DNA from: Gammaproteobacteria bacterium
GTDB lineage: Bacteria; Pseudomonadota; Gammaproteobacteria; Pseudomonadales; Azotimanducaceae
Direction: 5' to 3'
DNA: 64,000 bases
NCBI GenBank assembly: GCA_009837185.1
Contig: VXUA01000014.1
Span: 31,051 to 95,050 of the forward strand
Positions within the stretch are counted from its first letter, which is position 1. Each line of letters opens with the position of its first letter. The notes below the pieces were generated by a model. It did no database searches, had not been told where the DNA came from, and saw only the letters and a list, made by a program, of their open reading frames with translations. The position numbers and the translations under genes are program-made. Positions 1 through 9,126 of the stretch are shown here, piece after piece.

Positions 1-692
1 ATCAAATCCATTTCGTCAACGTCGGATGGGTCTAAAGAGTCCTCGTTCAGTTCTTTGACGATTAATCGTTTGTGATTTTGAGACATACATGGTATAAACG
101 ACTCAGGAAACAGTAAATACAGAAGAACGTGTCTGAACAATCGACTCGATCCATTTGGCTGGGACTGCACCCATCTCGCAAATCTCCACGGATCTTCAAG
201 TAGAGTAGCTTGTTCGTTTGCGGACAGTTCTGTCCAATTACACATCAAAACGACTATAAACTCAAATTCAAACCACTGCTGAGCCAAGTAATAAGTACCT
301 GGAATAACTGTTCCTGCTTCTAAAACTTCTCCGAGTGCCCAATGGTCGTCGGGGAAGGCTTCACCGGACCAATGCCAGGGTGTTTTGATCCGATCAAGTT
401 TTCGAGTGGGTCCAACCATTGCTTTGGAAACAATTAAATAGTACAACCAGGTGATTTCGGCCCAAAGACACTGAATTATTGGAGATGCTCCATCGAGTTG
501 ATCCTTCAGTTTTTCGTCGAAACTACGGTCGCCAAAATCTGGCTTGTCAATTACTGTTTTACGAAGTTCGGTGAAATTGTTGTGTGTCCATAGTAGTTGC
601 TCGCTCAACATCGATCCACTGTTAGTAAAGCAGCGTTCTTTCCAGGAATTTGCTGCTTTGAGGACAAGTGAATAGTCTTCAGTTTCGTTCAT
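1..692 (-). CDS. N-terminal part of an McrB-like AAA restriction protein (runs off the window)
   Basis: An open frame starts with ATG at 692 and stays open for 230 codons to the window edge, so only the N-terminal part is present. The sequence ends in a stretch reading RHVLLYLLFPESFIPCMSQN, followed by HKR and an IV-rich helix. This matches the block (RHxLLxLLFPxxFxxIxSxxHK) that precedes the AAA ATPase domain in many McrB-type GTPase/ATPase restriction proteins. Walker motifs would lie outside the window and cannot be checked. If it is McrB-like, it would power translocation for a partner nuclease acting on modified or foreign DNA. The neighbouring Fic gene is co-directional, but 170 bases separate them and no joint operon is evident. 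The family call comes from recalled sequence similarity only. Confidence 0.5.
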   Translation of the reverse strand, partial: MNETEDYSLVLKAANSWKERCFTNSGSMLSEQLLWTHNNFTELRKTVIDKPDFGDRSFDEKLKDQLDGASPIIQCLWAEITWLYYLIVSKAMVGPTRKLDRIKTPWHWSGEAFPDDHWALGEVLEAGTVIPGTYYLAQQWFEFEFIVVLMCNWTELSANEQATLLEDPWRFARWVQSQPNGSSRLFRHVLLYLLFPESFIPCMSQNHKRLIVKELNEDSLDPSDVDEMDL

Positions 693-861
693 CAATTGGC
701 CTAGTTTAAGTTCACGTAAAGGGAAGAAAGCAATTCTGAAGGAGCGGATTTTATTGCTTGTTCTTAATCCATCTTAAGGGAAGAGATTGTTACCAGGTGA
801 CTTATTCGCCATACGTCCCCTTAGACCCTCCCCCAACTCAATCACTACGAGTTTGTTATTG

Positions 862-1965
862 TCATTCCACTACTAATGAATAACTCGTACTACGACCACC
901 AGCCGAATCTCTTTTTAATGCCCCACGTTTGATCAGATCCTGTATATCCCTAGTTGCCGTATCTTGAGAACATTTAGCTATCTTCGCCCACTTTGAACTG
1001 GTTAGCTTTCCTCTAAAATCGTCGAGGAATTTGTTCATTACTTTGATTTGGCGTGGATTTAACGACTGTTGCGCGAATCGAGTCCAAAAACGAGCCTTTG
1101 TTAAGACGGTGTTGAGAATCTCATCGCTCTGATTTATTGCACGTTGTAAACAACAGAGAAACCAATTCATCCAACCAGTGATGTCAACGGAACCTCGCTG
1201 CGTAATTTCTAGGATGTTGTAGTAATCATTTCGTTCCGCACATATCTGTGCCGACATGCTATAGTAGCGTTGCATAAATTGTTCTGAACGGGCAAGTGCC
1301 AAATCGGTTATCGCTCGAGCAATACGGCCGTTTCCATCTTCGAAAGGATGTATAGTGATAAACCAAAGATGTGCGAGACCGGCAACGAACAAAGAATGTA
1401 AATCTCCGGGATCTTCAAACCATTGCAGAAAAACTGACATTTCTTCTTCAATTCGATTTGCTGGTACTGCTTGAAAATGAACTGTTTCCTGACCGATTGG
1501 ACCTGAAATCACTTGCATCGGACCCTTCCGATCATCTCTCCAACATCCTACTTTGAGTGTGTCCGAGTCAACGACACGAGTTGGAAATAGGGCCAAGTGC
1601 CAAGTGAATAGTCTTTCTGAACTCAATATCGTATCGTAGTTCTCGGTAGCATCGAGCATCATTTCGACTACGCCTTCAACTCTTTCACTAGCTTGGACAA
1701 TACCGCCTACTTCTAAACCCAGTCTCCTTGCTACAGAGGATCGAACTTCGGTGTAGTCAAGTGTTACCCCTTCAATCTCGCTAGATTTGATTACGTCTTC
1801 CGTTTTGGTGACAAGATGTGCTTCATTGCGTAAATCAATACCCAAAGTCTCCATTTTGCCTTGTACACGACCTTGTTCATGCGAAATTGATGCAATCAGT
1901 CTGTATAGGTAGTGTTCATCCCATGTTAGATGTGGCCACTCCTTATGTTCCCATAAATATCGCAC
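862..1965 (-). CDS. Fic domain protein with N-terminal inhibitory helix and C-terminal winged helix
   Basis: Fic enzymes usually transfer AMP or another nucleotide moiety onto target-protein hydroxyls. The active-site motif HPFEDGNGRIAR lies at about residues 206-217 and is complete, including the catalytic His and the GNGR anion loop. An inhibitory motif of the (S/T)xxxE(G/N) type (SSEIEG, about 61-66) lies N-terminal in a DUF4172-like region, as in class II self-inhibited Fic proteins. The last 80 residues look like a winged helix (KLTSSKWAKIAKCSQDTATR), suggesting DNA binding and autoregulation. I chose GTG at 1965 rather than the further upstream GTG at 1980 because GGAG sits 7 bases before it. 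The 1980 start would fall inside the operator palindrome. The target protein is unknown; the Fic call is secure. Confidence 0.85.
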   Translation of the reverse strand: MRYLWEHKEWPHLTWDEHYLYRLIASISHEQGRVQGKMETLGIDLRNEAHLVTKTEDVIKSSEIEGVTLDYTEVRSSVARRLGLEVGGIVQASERVEGVVEMMLDATENYDTILSSERLFTWHLALFPTRVVDSDTLKVGCWRDDRKGPMQVISGPIGQETVHFQAVPANRIEEEMSVFLQWFEDPGDLHSLFVAGLAHLWFITIHPFEDGNGRIARAITDLALARSEQFMQRYYSMSAQICAERNDYYNILEITQRGSVDITGWMNWFLCCLQRAINQSDEILNTVLTKARFWTRFAQQSLNPRQIKVMNKFLDDFRGKLTSSKWAKIAKCSQDTATRDIQDLIKRGALKRDSAGGRSTSYSLVVE

Positions 1966-1973
1966 TGGTTTTC

Positions 1974-2054
1974 TCCGCACTATATGCGGATATTATACCT
2001 ATTAATCTCCGCAATATATGCGTAGTTTATCATTAACATTCTCCGCAAATTACG
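1974..2054 (-). promoter_or_regulatory. Promoter of the fic gene with three operator-like repeats at 34-bp period
   Basis: Two palindromes lie in front of fic: TCCGCA-ctata-TGCGGA at 1974-1990 and TCCGCA-atata-TGCGTA at 2008-2024. A third half-conserved copy (TCCGCA-aatta-CGTGAG) starts at 2042. The starts are exactly 34 bases apart. A minus-strand TATAAT (-10) lies at 1992-1997 between the first two repeats; no good -35 was found. The innermost repeat covers the Shine-Dalgarno sequence of fic. A repressor bound here would block both transcription and initiation. The Fic protein's own winged helix is the obvious candidate, by inference. Confidence 0.6.
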
Positions 2055-2316
2055 TGAGACCTAATCCGAGCAAATTCGCTTACCAGTCCATCAATGAAAC
2101 TGGTTTGAACACCAACATACTTCCCAAACATACGGTGCCCCAAGTTGCGAGACTGGGATCTCAATCACTCAACGAAAACGCACAGTTTTCCGAAAGTGAA
2201 TCGAAGTTTCGGGAAGCAGAATCCGGTACGCACAACATCCTATCCAAGCTTTACTTTGAGACTTTCAAATAGCGTTGGAGCAACGTTTCTAATTACAAAA
2301 ATTTAAAAACAGTAAC

Positions 2317-2355
2317 AAAAAGAGCCGTGTCCACAGCGTGGACACGGCTCTTTTC
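2317..2355 (-). terminator. Strong (bidirectional) rho-independent terminator after the frameshifted M16 gene
   Basis: A perfect 14-bp stem (2321-2334 pairing with 2338-2351, loop AGC) is flanked by an A-run on the left and a T-run on the right, so it can act on both strands. It lies 27 bases after the M16 stop codon. Nothing else convincing is seen between the fic operators and this hairpin. Confidence 0.85.
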
Positions 2356-2381
2356 TTTTAGTTGTTTAGTGAAAGAAAGGA

Positions 2382-5212
2382 CTACTCACCTGTGGGTTCG
2401 GTTTCTTCCTCCGCGGTAGCTTCTAAAGCTCTCTTTGCAGCAGCTTCAAAATCTCCAGCCGTGACAATCGTAAATTTTTCGACAGATACGTACTTTCGAA
2501 AGGCTTCATTCACGTGCTCAGTGGTCATTGATGCGATGTTATCATCAATTTCTTGAAAGTGCGACAGTTCGCGATTGAAAAACATTGTATGGTGAAGCCG
2601 ACTCGAAATCGAACCATCGTTCGCTCGAGTACGTTTGCGACTATCAACAATTCCGCTAACAGCCTCAGTTACTTCTTCCTCAGTGAAGCCCTCTTCAATA
2701 GCCCTAATCACTTCTTCTTTAAATGCCTGAACAACTTTCTGAGCGTTGTCGGGTGAACTTGACGCACTAAAGAAAACACTACCCCTGTTATCGAGTGGAT
2801 GAGTGCCAAATCCTGCCCCAACACCGTAGGACAGTCCATCGTTTTGACGAATTCGAACTGCCACTCGAGAATTTAAGAACCCTCCGCCAAAAATGCGAAA
2901 GGCAACGATCATAGCTTCGTAGTCTGGATTTTCATCGGTAAATGGAAAATCGTACGAAGCGTAGACAACCGCGTTCTCCTTATCAGGGGTGTTTATTTCA
3001 AATACGGCAGCTTCGTGCGACTGAGCATTCGAATAGATCCGTTCGTAAGGAGCACTAGACGTCCAGTTCCCAAAAGAATCTTCAAGCCAACCCATGACTT
3101 CATCAGGATCAAAATCTCCAACGATCGTAATGGTCGTACTCTCACTTAAACCAGCATACTCGTCATAAAAAGCCTTAATTTCATCCAGTGTTACATTCGA
3201 GAAACCCTCAATGTCTTCTTCAATTGAAGACACGTAGTTCGGATGCCCTTCCGGATATCGAGACAGATGTTTTGACAACGCAATAGAAGCAAGCGTGCCA
3301 GGATTGGATCTACTAGCTTCTAAGCTCGTAAGTCTGCTCTTCTTTAAAAGTTCAAACTCTTCTTCGTCAAATGCTGGTTCTTGCGCGATTTCAGCGACCA
3401 ACTTAATAGACTCTTCAAGATTTTGTCTGACGGTGCTTACCGAGAAACCGCCGGTAGTCAGGCCGACGTTCGCACCACCACCCAATCGAAGACGAGTAAA
3501 TTCATCAGCTAACTCCTTTCGAGTTTTATTGACAGTGCCTCGACCCATCATACCACTTGTGAAGGAAGCAATGTACGACTTGTGCATCAGAGAGTCCTCT
3601 GTGCCCCAGCGCATCGTTGCATTTATGCTCACAGTATCTCCACGATTTTCTTTCGGCACCAGTGCAACTCGGGCTCCGTTCGACATAGTTCGGTACTCAG
3701 TACGATCTGCAATATTTGCGGGGGTATAGTCGAAGTCTTCCCCGGCCGCGACTGCCTCACGTCCTTCATATCCTTCTACTAATTCAGCAATGTCTGGATT
3801 CAACGGGACTTGCGCGCGTGGGGGAGCTTCTTCTACAGGATGGAAGTATCCCTTCGTTCTATTTGACGAAATCAAATACTTTTGTGCTACTCGTTGGACA
3901 TCGTCTAGAGTTACTGTTTCTGCACGGTCCCGAGTAATGAAGTACAGTCGCCAATCTCCCCGAGCTGACCATTCACTCAATCCACTTGCTATACCCATAA
4001 CATTGGATGCTGCATTTTTGTAAGAGTTTGAAACCGCCAACTTATATCTGTTCAGTTCTTCCTCGGTCGGAGGATTATCTTTCATTTCTTCGACTGTAGC
4101 GAGAATTGCTTCTTCCGCCTCTTCAAGAGAACCATCTAAGGGAACGCCGGCACTGATCCGGAACAATCCTGGAAACTTAAACCGTTCAGGGAATGCGGAC
4201 GCGCTTGTAGCGAGTTTGGTTTCCACCACATTCTTGTACAGTCGACTATTCACGCCAGACCCCACCCCATTATGAAAGCGAGAGCTGAAAGAGCGGCATG
4301 ATCTGGAGATGAAATCGAAGGAATATGGTGAACCATGAGAAATATCTGCATGTCGCCAACACGCTCTAGAACGACCGTGCGCTCGCCGTCTTGGGTTGGT
4401 TCGTGCGAATAATTATCAAAAATCTTCATTGCCCCAGTTCTATCAGGACGAGGAATCGAACCAAATTTCTCTACCACAAGATCCAACGCTTCATCCACGT
4501 CAATTTTTCCTGCAATAATCAACACAGCATTATCTGGTTGGTAGAACTTGCGATAAAAATTCACAAGGCGCTCTCTAGGTACGTTTGCAATGTCTGCTTC
4601 GGCTCCAATCGTAGAATTCGCGTAGTTGTGCCAGTTAAATGCAACTGAACTAACCCGCTGCGACAGGACCCGTCCCGGAACATTTTCGCCCCTTCCCCAC
4701 TCATCGAGAATGATGGTGCGTTCCGATTCGAACTCTTCTGGTGAAATAGTGGAGTTAATCATGCGATCTGCTTCTAAATCCAATATCCACTCAAGATAAC
4801 CAGGCTTTGCAACTAAGGACTGATAGTAGTTGGTCCGATCGTACCAAGTTGATCCATTCACACCAGCGCCATGCTCAGTCAACTCGTCCATGATGGTAGT
4901 TCCCGGTCGCTTAGCAGTACCTTTGAAGACCATATGCTCAAGATAGTGAGTCATTCCTGTCTCCCCGTATGCCTCGTCTGCAGAACCAACCAAGTAGGTA
5001 ATGTTTACATAGAAATTTTCTTGGCTTGGATCAGGCAACAATAGTATTCGCAATCCATTATCTAGTTGCCATTCCGAAACACCTTCAACGGTGGTGATGT
5101 ATTTTGCTTCCGGTGCATCCTGTTCTTCTTGTGCCCAAGATACGGAACCCGTTAGTAAAAAAGCAAATACAAAAAGTGTAAGGTACGAGGAAAGCCTCTT
5201 TAATGTTGTCAT
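2382..5212 (-). pseudogene. Secreted M16 zinc protease, frameshifted into two frames
   Basis: This is a two-domain M16 (pitrilysin/insulinase) peptidase split by a frame change near 4255-4265. The upstream part (5212-4250) carries a signal peptide (ends SVSWAQ) and the inverted zinc site HYLEH. It then runs out of frame at MGWGLA. The downstream part (from 4265 to 2382) continues with GSGVNSRLY and supplies the rest, including the inactive second M16 domain. The neighbour at 5591-8407 is an intact paralog whose matching region reads HILSGSGVNSRLY. At the break, two runs of four G flank a T. Removing one G from each gives IMGGSGVN, which aligns with the paralog without gaps. The ATG at 5212 has AAGG 8 bases upstream and matches the paralog's start. 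This may be a real lesion, a homopolymer sequencing error, or recoding; the protein would be periplasmic. Confidence 0.85.
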
Positions 5213-5318
5213 TTGATACACCTTTAAGTTTGGTTGTCGTTAAAAACTTACGTTTTCAGTAACCGGTCTCTCTCCTAGAACCAGGAAACTTGTGACGACG
5301 TAAGGATTATTGTTTCAG
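5213..5318 (-). repeat. Leader of the first M16 gene, duplicated in front of the second
   Basis: About 100 bases upstream of the start share blocks with 8408-8510 in front of the second M16 gene. These include AAGTTTGGTTGTCG followed by AAAAACTTACGT, and further on ACGACGTAAGGAT with TGTTT-CAG. The promoter region was therefore duplicated with the coding sequence. Between this leader and the terminator at 5531 I see no gene. Confidence 0.6.
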
Positions 5319-5530
5319 TCGATGCGGACAGTATCCCAAGTCTTGTCGAAGGAAACCATCGACAAAACAAACTGTCTCACTCCTCAAATTTTACAAATCG
5401 GCGAAGACAGCGAAAACGCGTTAATCACCCAAAGCTACATGGCAAAAAGTATTCCCAAGCTCGCAAATCGTCTGTGGTCGTGGCAGGATGGAGTTTATGA
5501 TTAAGTAATTGCCAAACAAGCGAAACATAA

Positions 5531-5563
5531 AAGCCGTGCCCACGATGTGAGCACGGCTCTTTT
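5531..5563 (-). terminator. Rho-independent terminator after the second M16 gene
   Basis: An 8-bp GC-rich stem (5532-5539 with 5551-5558), extended by an inner CAC/GTG pairing, is followed by a T-run. It resembles the terminator at 2317-2355 in its core (AGCCGTG/CACGGCT), consistent with a duplicated gene-plus-terminator unit. Confidence 0.75.
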
Positions 5564-5590
5564 CTGTTCTGTGTTCAGTTAACCAATCGA

Positions 5591-8407
5591 CTATTCACCC
5601 GCTGGCTCGGCTGACTCAGCTGGCTCAGCGACCTCATCTTTTTCAAGATCACCAGCAACCACGATTGTGAATTTTTCAACGCTTACGTACTTTCGAAAAG
5701 CATCGTTCACTTCTTCCACGGTTACCGAAGCAAATCTGTCGTCGACCTCTTGGTAATGAGACAAATCGCGATTGAAAAACATAGTGTGATGTAGCATACC
5801 GGATATTACTCCGTCGGAACCTCTACGTCCCTTTCTTGAGTCTAAGATACTGTTGATCGCTAAGGTGACCTCTTCTGCACTGAATCCTTCTTCAACAGCT
5901 CGAATCACTTCCTCTTTAAACGACTGTACTAACTGATCCATGTTCTTCGGATCAACAGTCGCTGATGCCCCGACGTATCCTCGTTTGTCAATTGGGTGTG
6001 TGGAAAATCCGGCTCCTACACTATAGGACAAACCTTCTTGCACTCGAATTCGCTGTGCTAATCGTGAATTCAAGAACCCGCCACCAAATATTTGAAAAGC
6101 AACTACAAGCGGTTCGTAATCAGGATCTTCATCAGTGAAGGGAAAGTCGAAAGCCGCTCGCATTAGCGCATTGGTCTTGTCAGGAGTGTTAACTTCGAAG
6201 AATCGAGCCTCTTGAGACTGAGCATCACGACCAATCCGTTCGTATCGAGCAGAAGAAATCCAATCTCCAAAAGACTCTTCCAACCAAGTAAAAACTTCGT
6301 CAGGATCAAAGTCTCCGACAACAGTGATAGTCGTGCTGTCGCTGAGGCCGGCTACTTCGTCGTAATAATCCTTAACTTGGTCTAAAGTCACGCTACCGTA
6401 CCCTTCTATGTCTTCCTCAAAAGTCGACGTATAGCTCGGATGGCCTTTTGGAAACTGCATTAAGTGTTGAAACAGCTTGATACTTGCTAGCGATCCAGGC
6501 TCGGAGCGCTGTGCTTCCAAATTAGTAAGCTGACTTTTCTTCAACAACTCGAATTCAGCTTCATCAAATGCAGGTTCGCGAGCAATCTCCGCGACAAGTC
6601 GAATTGATTCTTCTAAGTTTTCACGAACTGTACTCACGCTAAAACCACCACCGGTCAATCCAACGTTAGCACCACCGTTAAGTCGAAGACGACGAAATTC
6701 GTCAGATAGTTCGTTTCTAGTTTTGTTCACGGTGCCGCGGCCCATCATACTACTGGTGAAACCGGCAATGTAGCCTTTATGCATCACGGTGTCAAGGGTG
6801 CCCCATCGCATTTGGGCATTGATTTGTACTGTGTCACCAGTATTGTCTTTTGCCAACATTGCCACTCGCGCACCATTAGACAGTGTTCGATACTCCGTTC
6901 GGTCCGCGATATTCGCAGGTGTAGCGTCAAACATTTCACCTTTAGCTACGGCTTCACGTCCTTGATAACCTTCTACTAATGACTCAATATCCGGATTCGA
7001 CCCTACTACAGCTCGAGGGGGTGTTTCTTGCACCGGTTTAAAGTACCCTTTGGACCTATTTGAGGTTATGAGATACTTCTTTGCTACACGTTGTACGTCT
7101 TCAACCTTTATTGCTTCAACACGGTCCCTGACGATGAAGAACAATCGCCAATCACCACGGGCGGACCATTCGCTGAGTTGCCGTGCGACGCCCATAACCG
7201 AGTTTGACATATTTGTGTAGGCGTTTTCGATTGTTAATTTATACCGGGCGAGTTCTTCCGCGGTTGGGGGATTTTGTTTCACATCCTCGATAGTTGCCTC
7301 AATCGCTGCTTCAGCTTCTTCTAACGATCCGTCCAAAGGAACAGTTGCACCTGTCCAAAAGAATCCAGGATATTTAAATCCCTCTGCAAACCCATATGCA
7401 CCTGTAGCTATTTTTGTTTCAACCAGAGCTTTATACAACCGACTGTTCACTCCAGAACCAGAGAGAATATGGCCCAGAGCCGACAAAGCAGGATGATCAG
7501 GAGACGACACTGATGGAATCCTATACCCTGCGCGGAATAACTGTATATCTCCTACCCGGTTTAACACAATCGAGCGCTCGCCATCTTGCGGAGCTTCGTA
7601 CGAATAGTTATCGTAGATTGTCATCGATCCCGTACGTTCAGGACGAGGAATTCCGCCGTAGACGTCAATTACCAAATCCAATGCTTCTTTTTCGTCAAAT
7701 CTACCAGCGATAATGAGTGTAGCGTTATCTGGCTGATAGAACTTTCGGTAAAAGTTGTAGAGTTGTTCCCTTGTTACCCCTAGGATGTCTGAACGGTGTC
7801 CTATGGTCGAATTTCGATAGCTATGCAAGTCCATTGCTATCGAACGTACGCGTTTAGCCAGCACCTCGCCAGGAGGGTTCTCTCCGATATCCCACTCGTT
7901 CGCGACGACCCCTTGTTCTGTCTTCAGTTCATCCGCGTCGATCAGAGAATTCAACATGCGGTCAGCTTCATGCTCCAAAGCCCATCGAAATTTGTCTTTA
8001 TCCGCTACGACAGTGACGAAATAATTAGTTCGGTCTAACCAAGTCGTTCCATTAGCACTAATCGAATTTTCCGTTGTTTCATCCAGCATCTGTTCACTGG
8101 TTCGAGTCGTCGTACCTTTAAATATCATGTGTTCTAACAAATGGACCATGCCTACTTCACCGTAGCCCTCATGTGCTGAACCGACTTTATAAGTAATGTT
8201 GACGTAAATGTTTTCCTCGCTTGGATCGGGTAATAGGAGAACGCTAAGTCCGTTGTCAAGCAGGTATTCGGTGACTCCTTCAACACTAGAAAGCTTGGTC
8301 ACACCTGATGTTCCCGTTTCGTCTTGTGCCCAGGATACAGATCCAGCAAGCACCAACGAAAGAGTTAGAACAGTTAGATAAGAGGCGGTCCTCTTGAATG
8401 TAGTCAT
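5591..8407 (-). CDS. Secreted M16 family zinc metallopeptidase, two-domain form
   Basis: This 938-residue protein hydrolyses peptides using an inverted zinc site. HLLEH lies at residues 89-93 (H89 and H93 zinc ligands, E92 catalytic). The third ligand is most likely E171 in VANEW. A Sec signal peptide (residues 1-27, ending SVSWAQ) indicates periplasmic location. The N-terminal M16 pair is followed by a second pair (from about residue 480, NIADRTEYRTLSNGARVAM) that lacks HxxEH, as expected for the non-catalytic half. The C-terminus is rich in Ala, Glu and Pro. AGGG precedes the ATG by 8 bases. It is transcribed from its own leader, a near copy of that before the frameshifted paralog downstream. 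The family is certain; the substrate is unknown. Confidence 0.93.
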   Translation of the reverse strand: MTTFKRTASYLTVLTLSLVLAGSVSWAQDETGTSGVTKLSSVEGVTEYLLDNGLSVLLLPDPSEENIYVNITYKVGSAHEGYGEVGMVHLLEHMIFKGTTTRTSEQMLDETTENSISANGTTWLDRTNYFVTVVADKDKFRWALEHEADRMLNSLIDADELKTEQGVVANEWDIGENPPGEVLAKRVRSIAMDLHSYRNSTIGHRSDILGVTREQLYNFYRKFYQPDNATLIIAGRFDEKEALDLVIDVYGGIPRPERTGSMTIYDNYSYEAPQDGERSIVLNRVGDIQLFRAGYRIPSVSSPDHPALSALGHILSGSGVNSRLYKALVETKIATGAYGFAEGFKYPGFFWTGATVPLDGSLEEAEAAIEATIEDVKQNPPTAEELARYKLTIENAYTNMSNSVMGVARQLSEWSARGDWRLFFIVRDRVEAIKVEDVQRVAKKYLITSNRSKGYFKPVQETPPRAVVGSNPDIESLVEGYQGREAVAKGEMFDATPANIADRTEYRTLSNGARVAMLAKDNTGDTVQINAQMRWGTLDTVMHKGYIAGFTSSMMGRGTVNKTRNELSDEFRRLRLNGGANVGLTGGGFSVSTVRENLEESIRLVAEIAREPAFDEAEFELLKKSQLTNLEAQRSEPGSLASIKLFQHLMQFPKGHPSYTSTFEEDIEGYGSVTLDQVKDYYDEVAGLSDSTTITVVGDFDPDEVFTWLEESFGDWISSARYERIGRDAQSQEARFFEVNTPDKTNALMRAAFDFPFTDEDPDYEPLVVAFQIFGGGFLNSRLAQRIRVQEGLSYSVGAGFSTHPIDKRGYVGASATVDPKNMDQLVQSFKEEVIRAVEEGFSAEEVTLAINSILDSRKGRRGSDGVISGMLHHTMFFNRDLSHYQEVDDRFASVTVEEVNDAFRKYVSVEKFTIVVAGDLEKDEVAEPAESAEPAGE

Positions 8408-8510
8408 TTGATATCCCTGAAGTTTGGTTGTCGAAAAACTTACGTACGTGGGCTTTGATCCCTCTCCACGGACCTAGCAACTCGGAACGACGTAAGGATA
8501 GTGTTTGCAG
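8408..8510 (-). repeat. Leader of the second M16 gene (copy of the 5213-5318 leader)
   Basis: It carries the same ordered blocks as the leader at 5213-5318, with substitutions between them. Both probably hold the promoter and 5' untranslated region of the M16 genes. The divergent fds operon starts at 8644, so its promoter must also lie in 8511-8643, where a weak TACAAT (8588-8593) is visible. Confidence 0.6.
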
Positions 8511-8643
8511 GTGAAATGGGCAAAAAGTATCGTATCGATGACAACAACCATCGATATAACATAGCGTCTCTCACCTCACTGTAAGTGTACAATTTTACTA
8601 ACTTGAGCACATCGCGACTGAGTGTCAACTGACCAACTAATGA

Positions 8644-9126
8644 ATGCAAAAGAAAGCTCGACATAACAAAGCTGGGAGAGGTACCAATCCTAATGATCTT
8701 CTTTCAGAGTTGAGGAGGTTTGTAGACCGTGTCGGTGGGTTGATGCATGCCTTGAATTGGCTCAAAGGAGAGTATGGATATATAGATTCTTCTTGGATTC
8801 CGACGATAGCCGAAGCGTTCAACATTAGTCAAGCTGAAGTTAGAGGAGTGATAAGCTTTTATCACGATTTCAAGCTTAAACCCCCTGCTGTTCACACAAT
8901 AAAAATCTGTCAAGCGGAAGCCTGTCAATCTCTAGGCGCGAGGCAGCTCACAAAAGACATTGAAGCGAAATTCGGTACGAGTCTTGGCACACGAACTCCT
9001 GACAATCGAGTTGAACTTGAAGCTATATATTGTTTGGGCTTATGTGCAGTGGGTCCCTCGGTACAAGTTGACCATAAACTCATTGCACGAGCAACTTCCG
9101 ATTCAATTTCCCTAAGTACCGAATGA
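8644..9126 (+). CDS. fdsG: NAD-dependent formate dehydrogenase, gamma subunit (NuoE-like)
   Basis: This 160-residue thioredoxin-fold [2Fe-2S] protein relays electrons within the soluble formate dehydrogenase complex FdsGBA. The four cluster cysteines are present in the family pattern: C89, C94, C130 and C134. An N-terminal helical region contains the conserved SWIPTIAEAFNIS and GVISFYHDF segments of NuoE/HoxE proteins. It is the first gene of an operon and overlaps fdsB by the ATGA at 9123-9126, pointing to translational coupling. No clear Shine-Dalgarno precedes the ATG at 8644, so the exact start is the least certain point. A NuoE of complex I is excluded by the following FdsA-type gene. 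Confidence 0.92.
   Translation: MQKKARHNKAGRGTNPNDLLSELRRFVDRVGGLMHALNWLKGEYGYIDSSWIPTIAEAFNISQAEVRGVISFYHDFKLKPPAVHTIKICQAEACQSLGARQLTKDIEAKFGTSLGTRTPDNRVELEAIYCLGLCAVGPSVQVDHKLIARATSDSISLSTE

Noticed and set aside
2018..2272. 84-codon plus-strand frame upstream of the fic gene
   Set aside because: It starts inside the operator array, has no Shine-Dalgarno and shows no recognisable protein features.
5310..5504. 64-codon plus-strand frame between the M16 genes
   Set aside because: It lies in the duplicated leader and terminator region and has no counterpart frame in the second leader.
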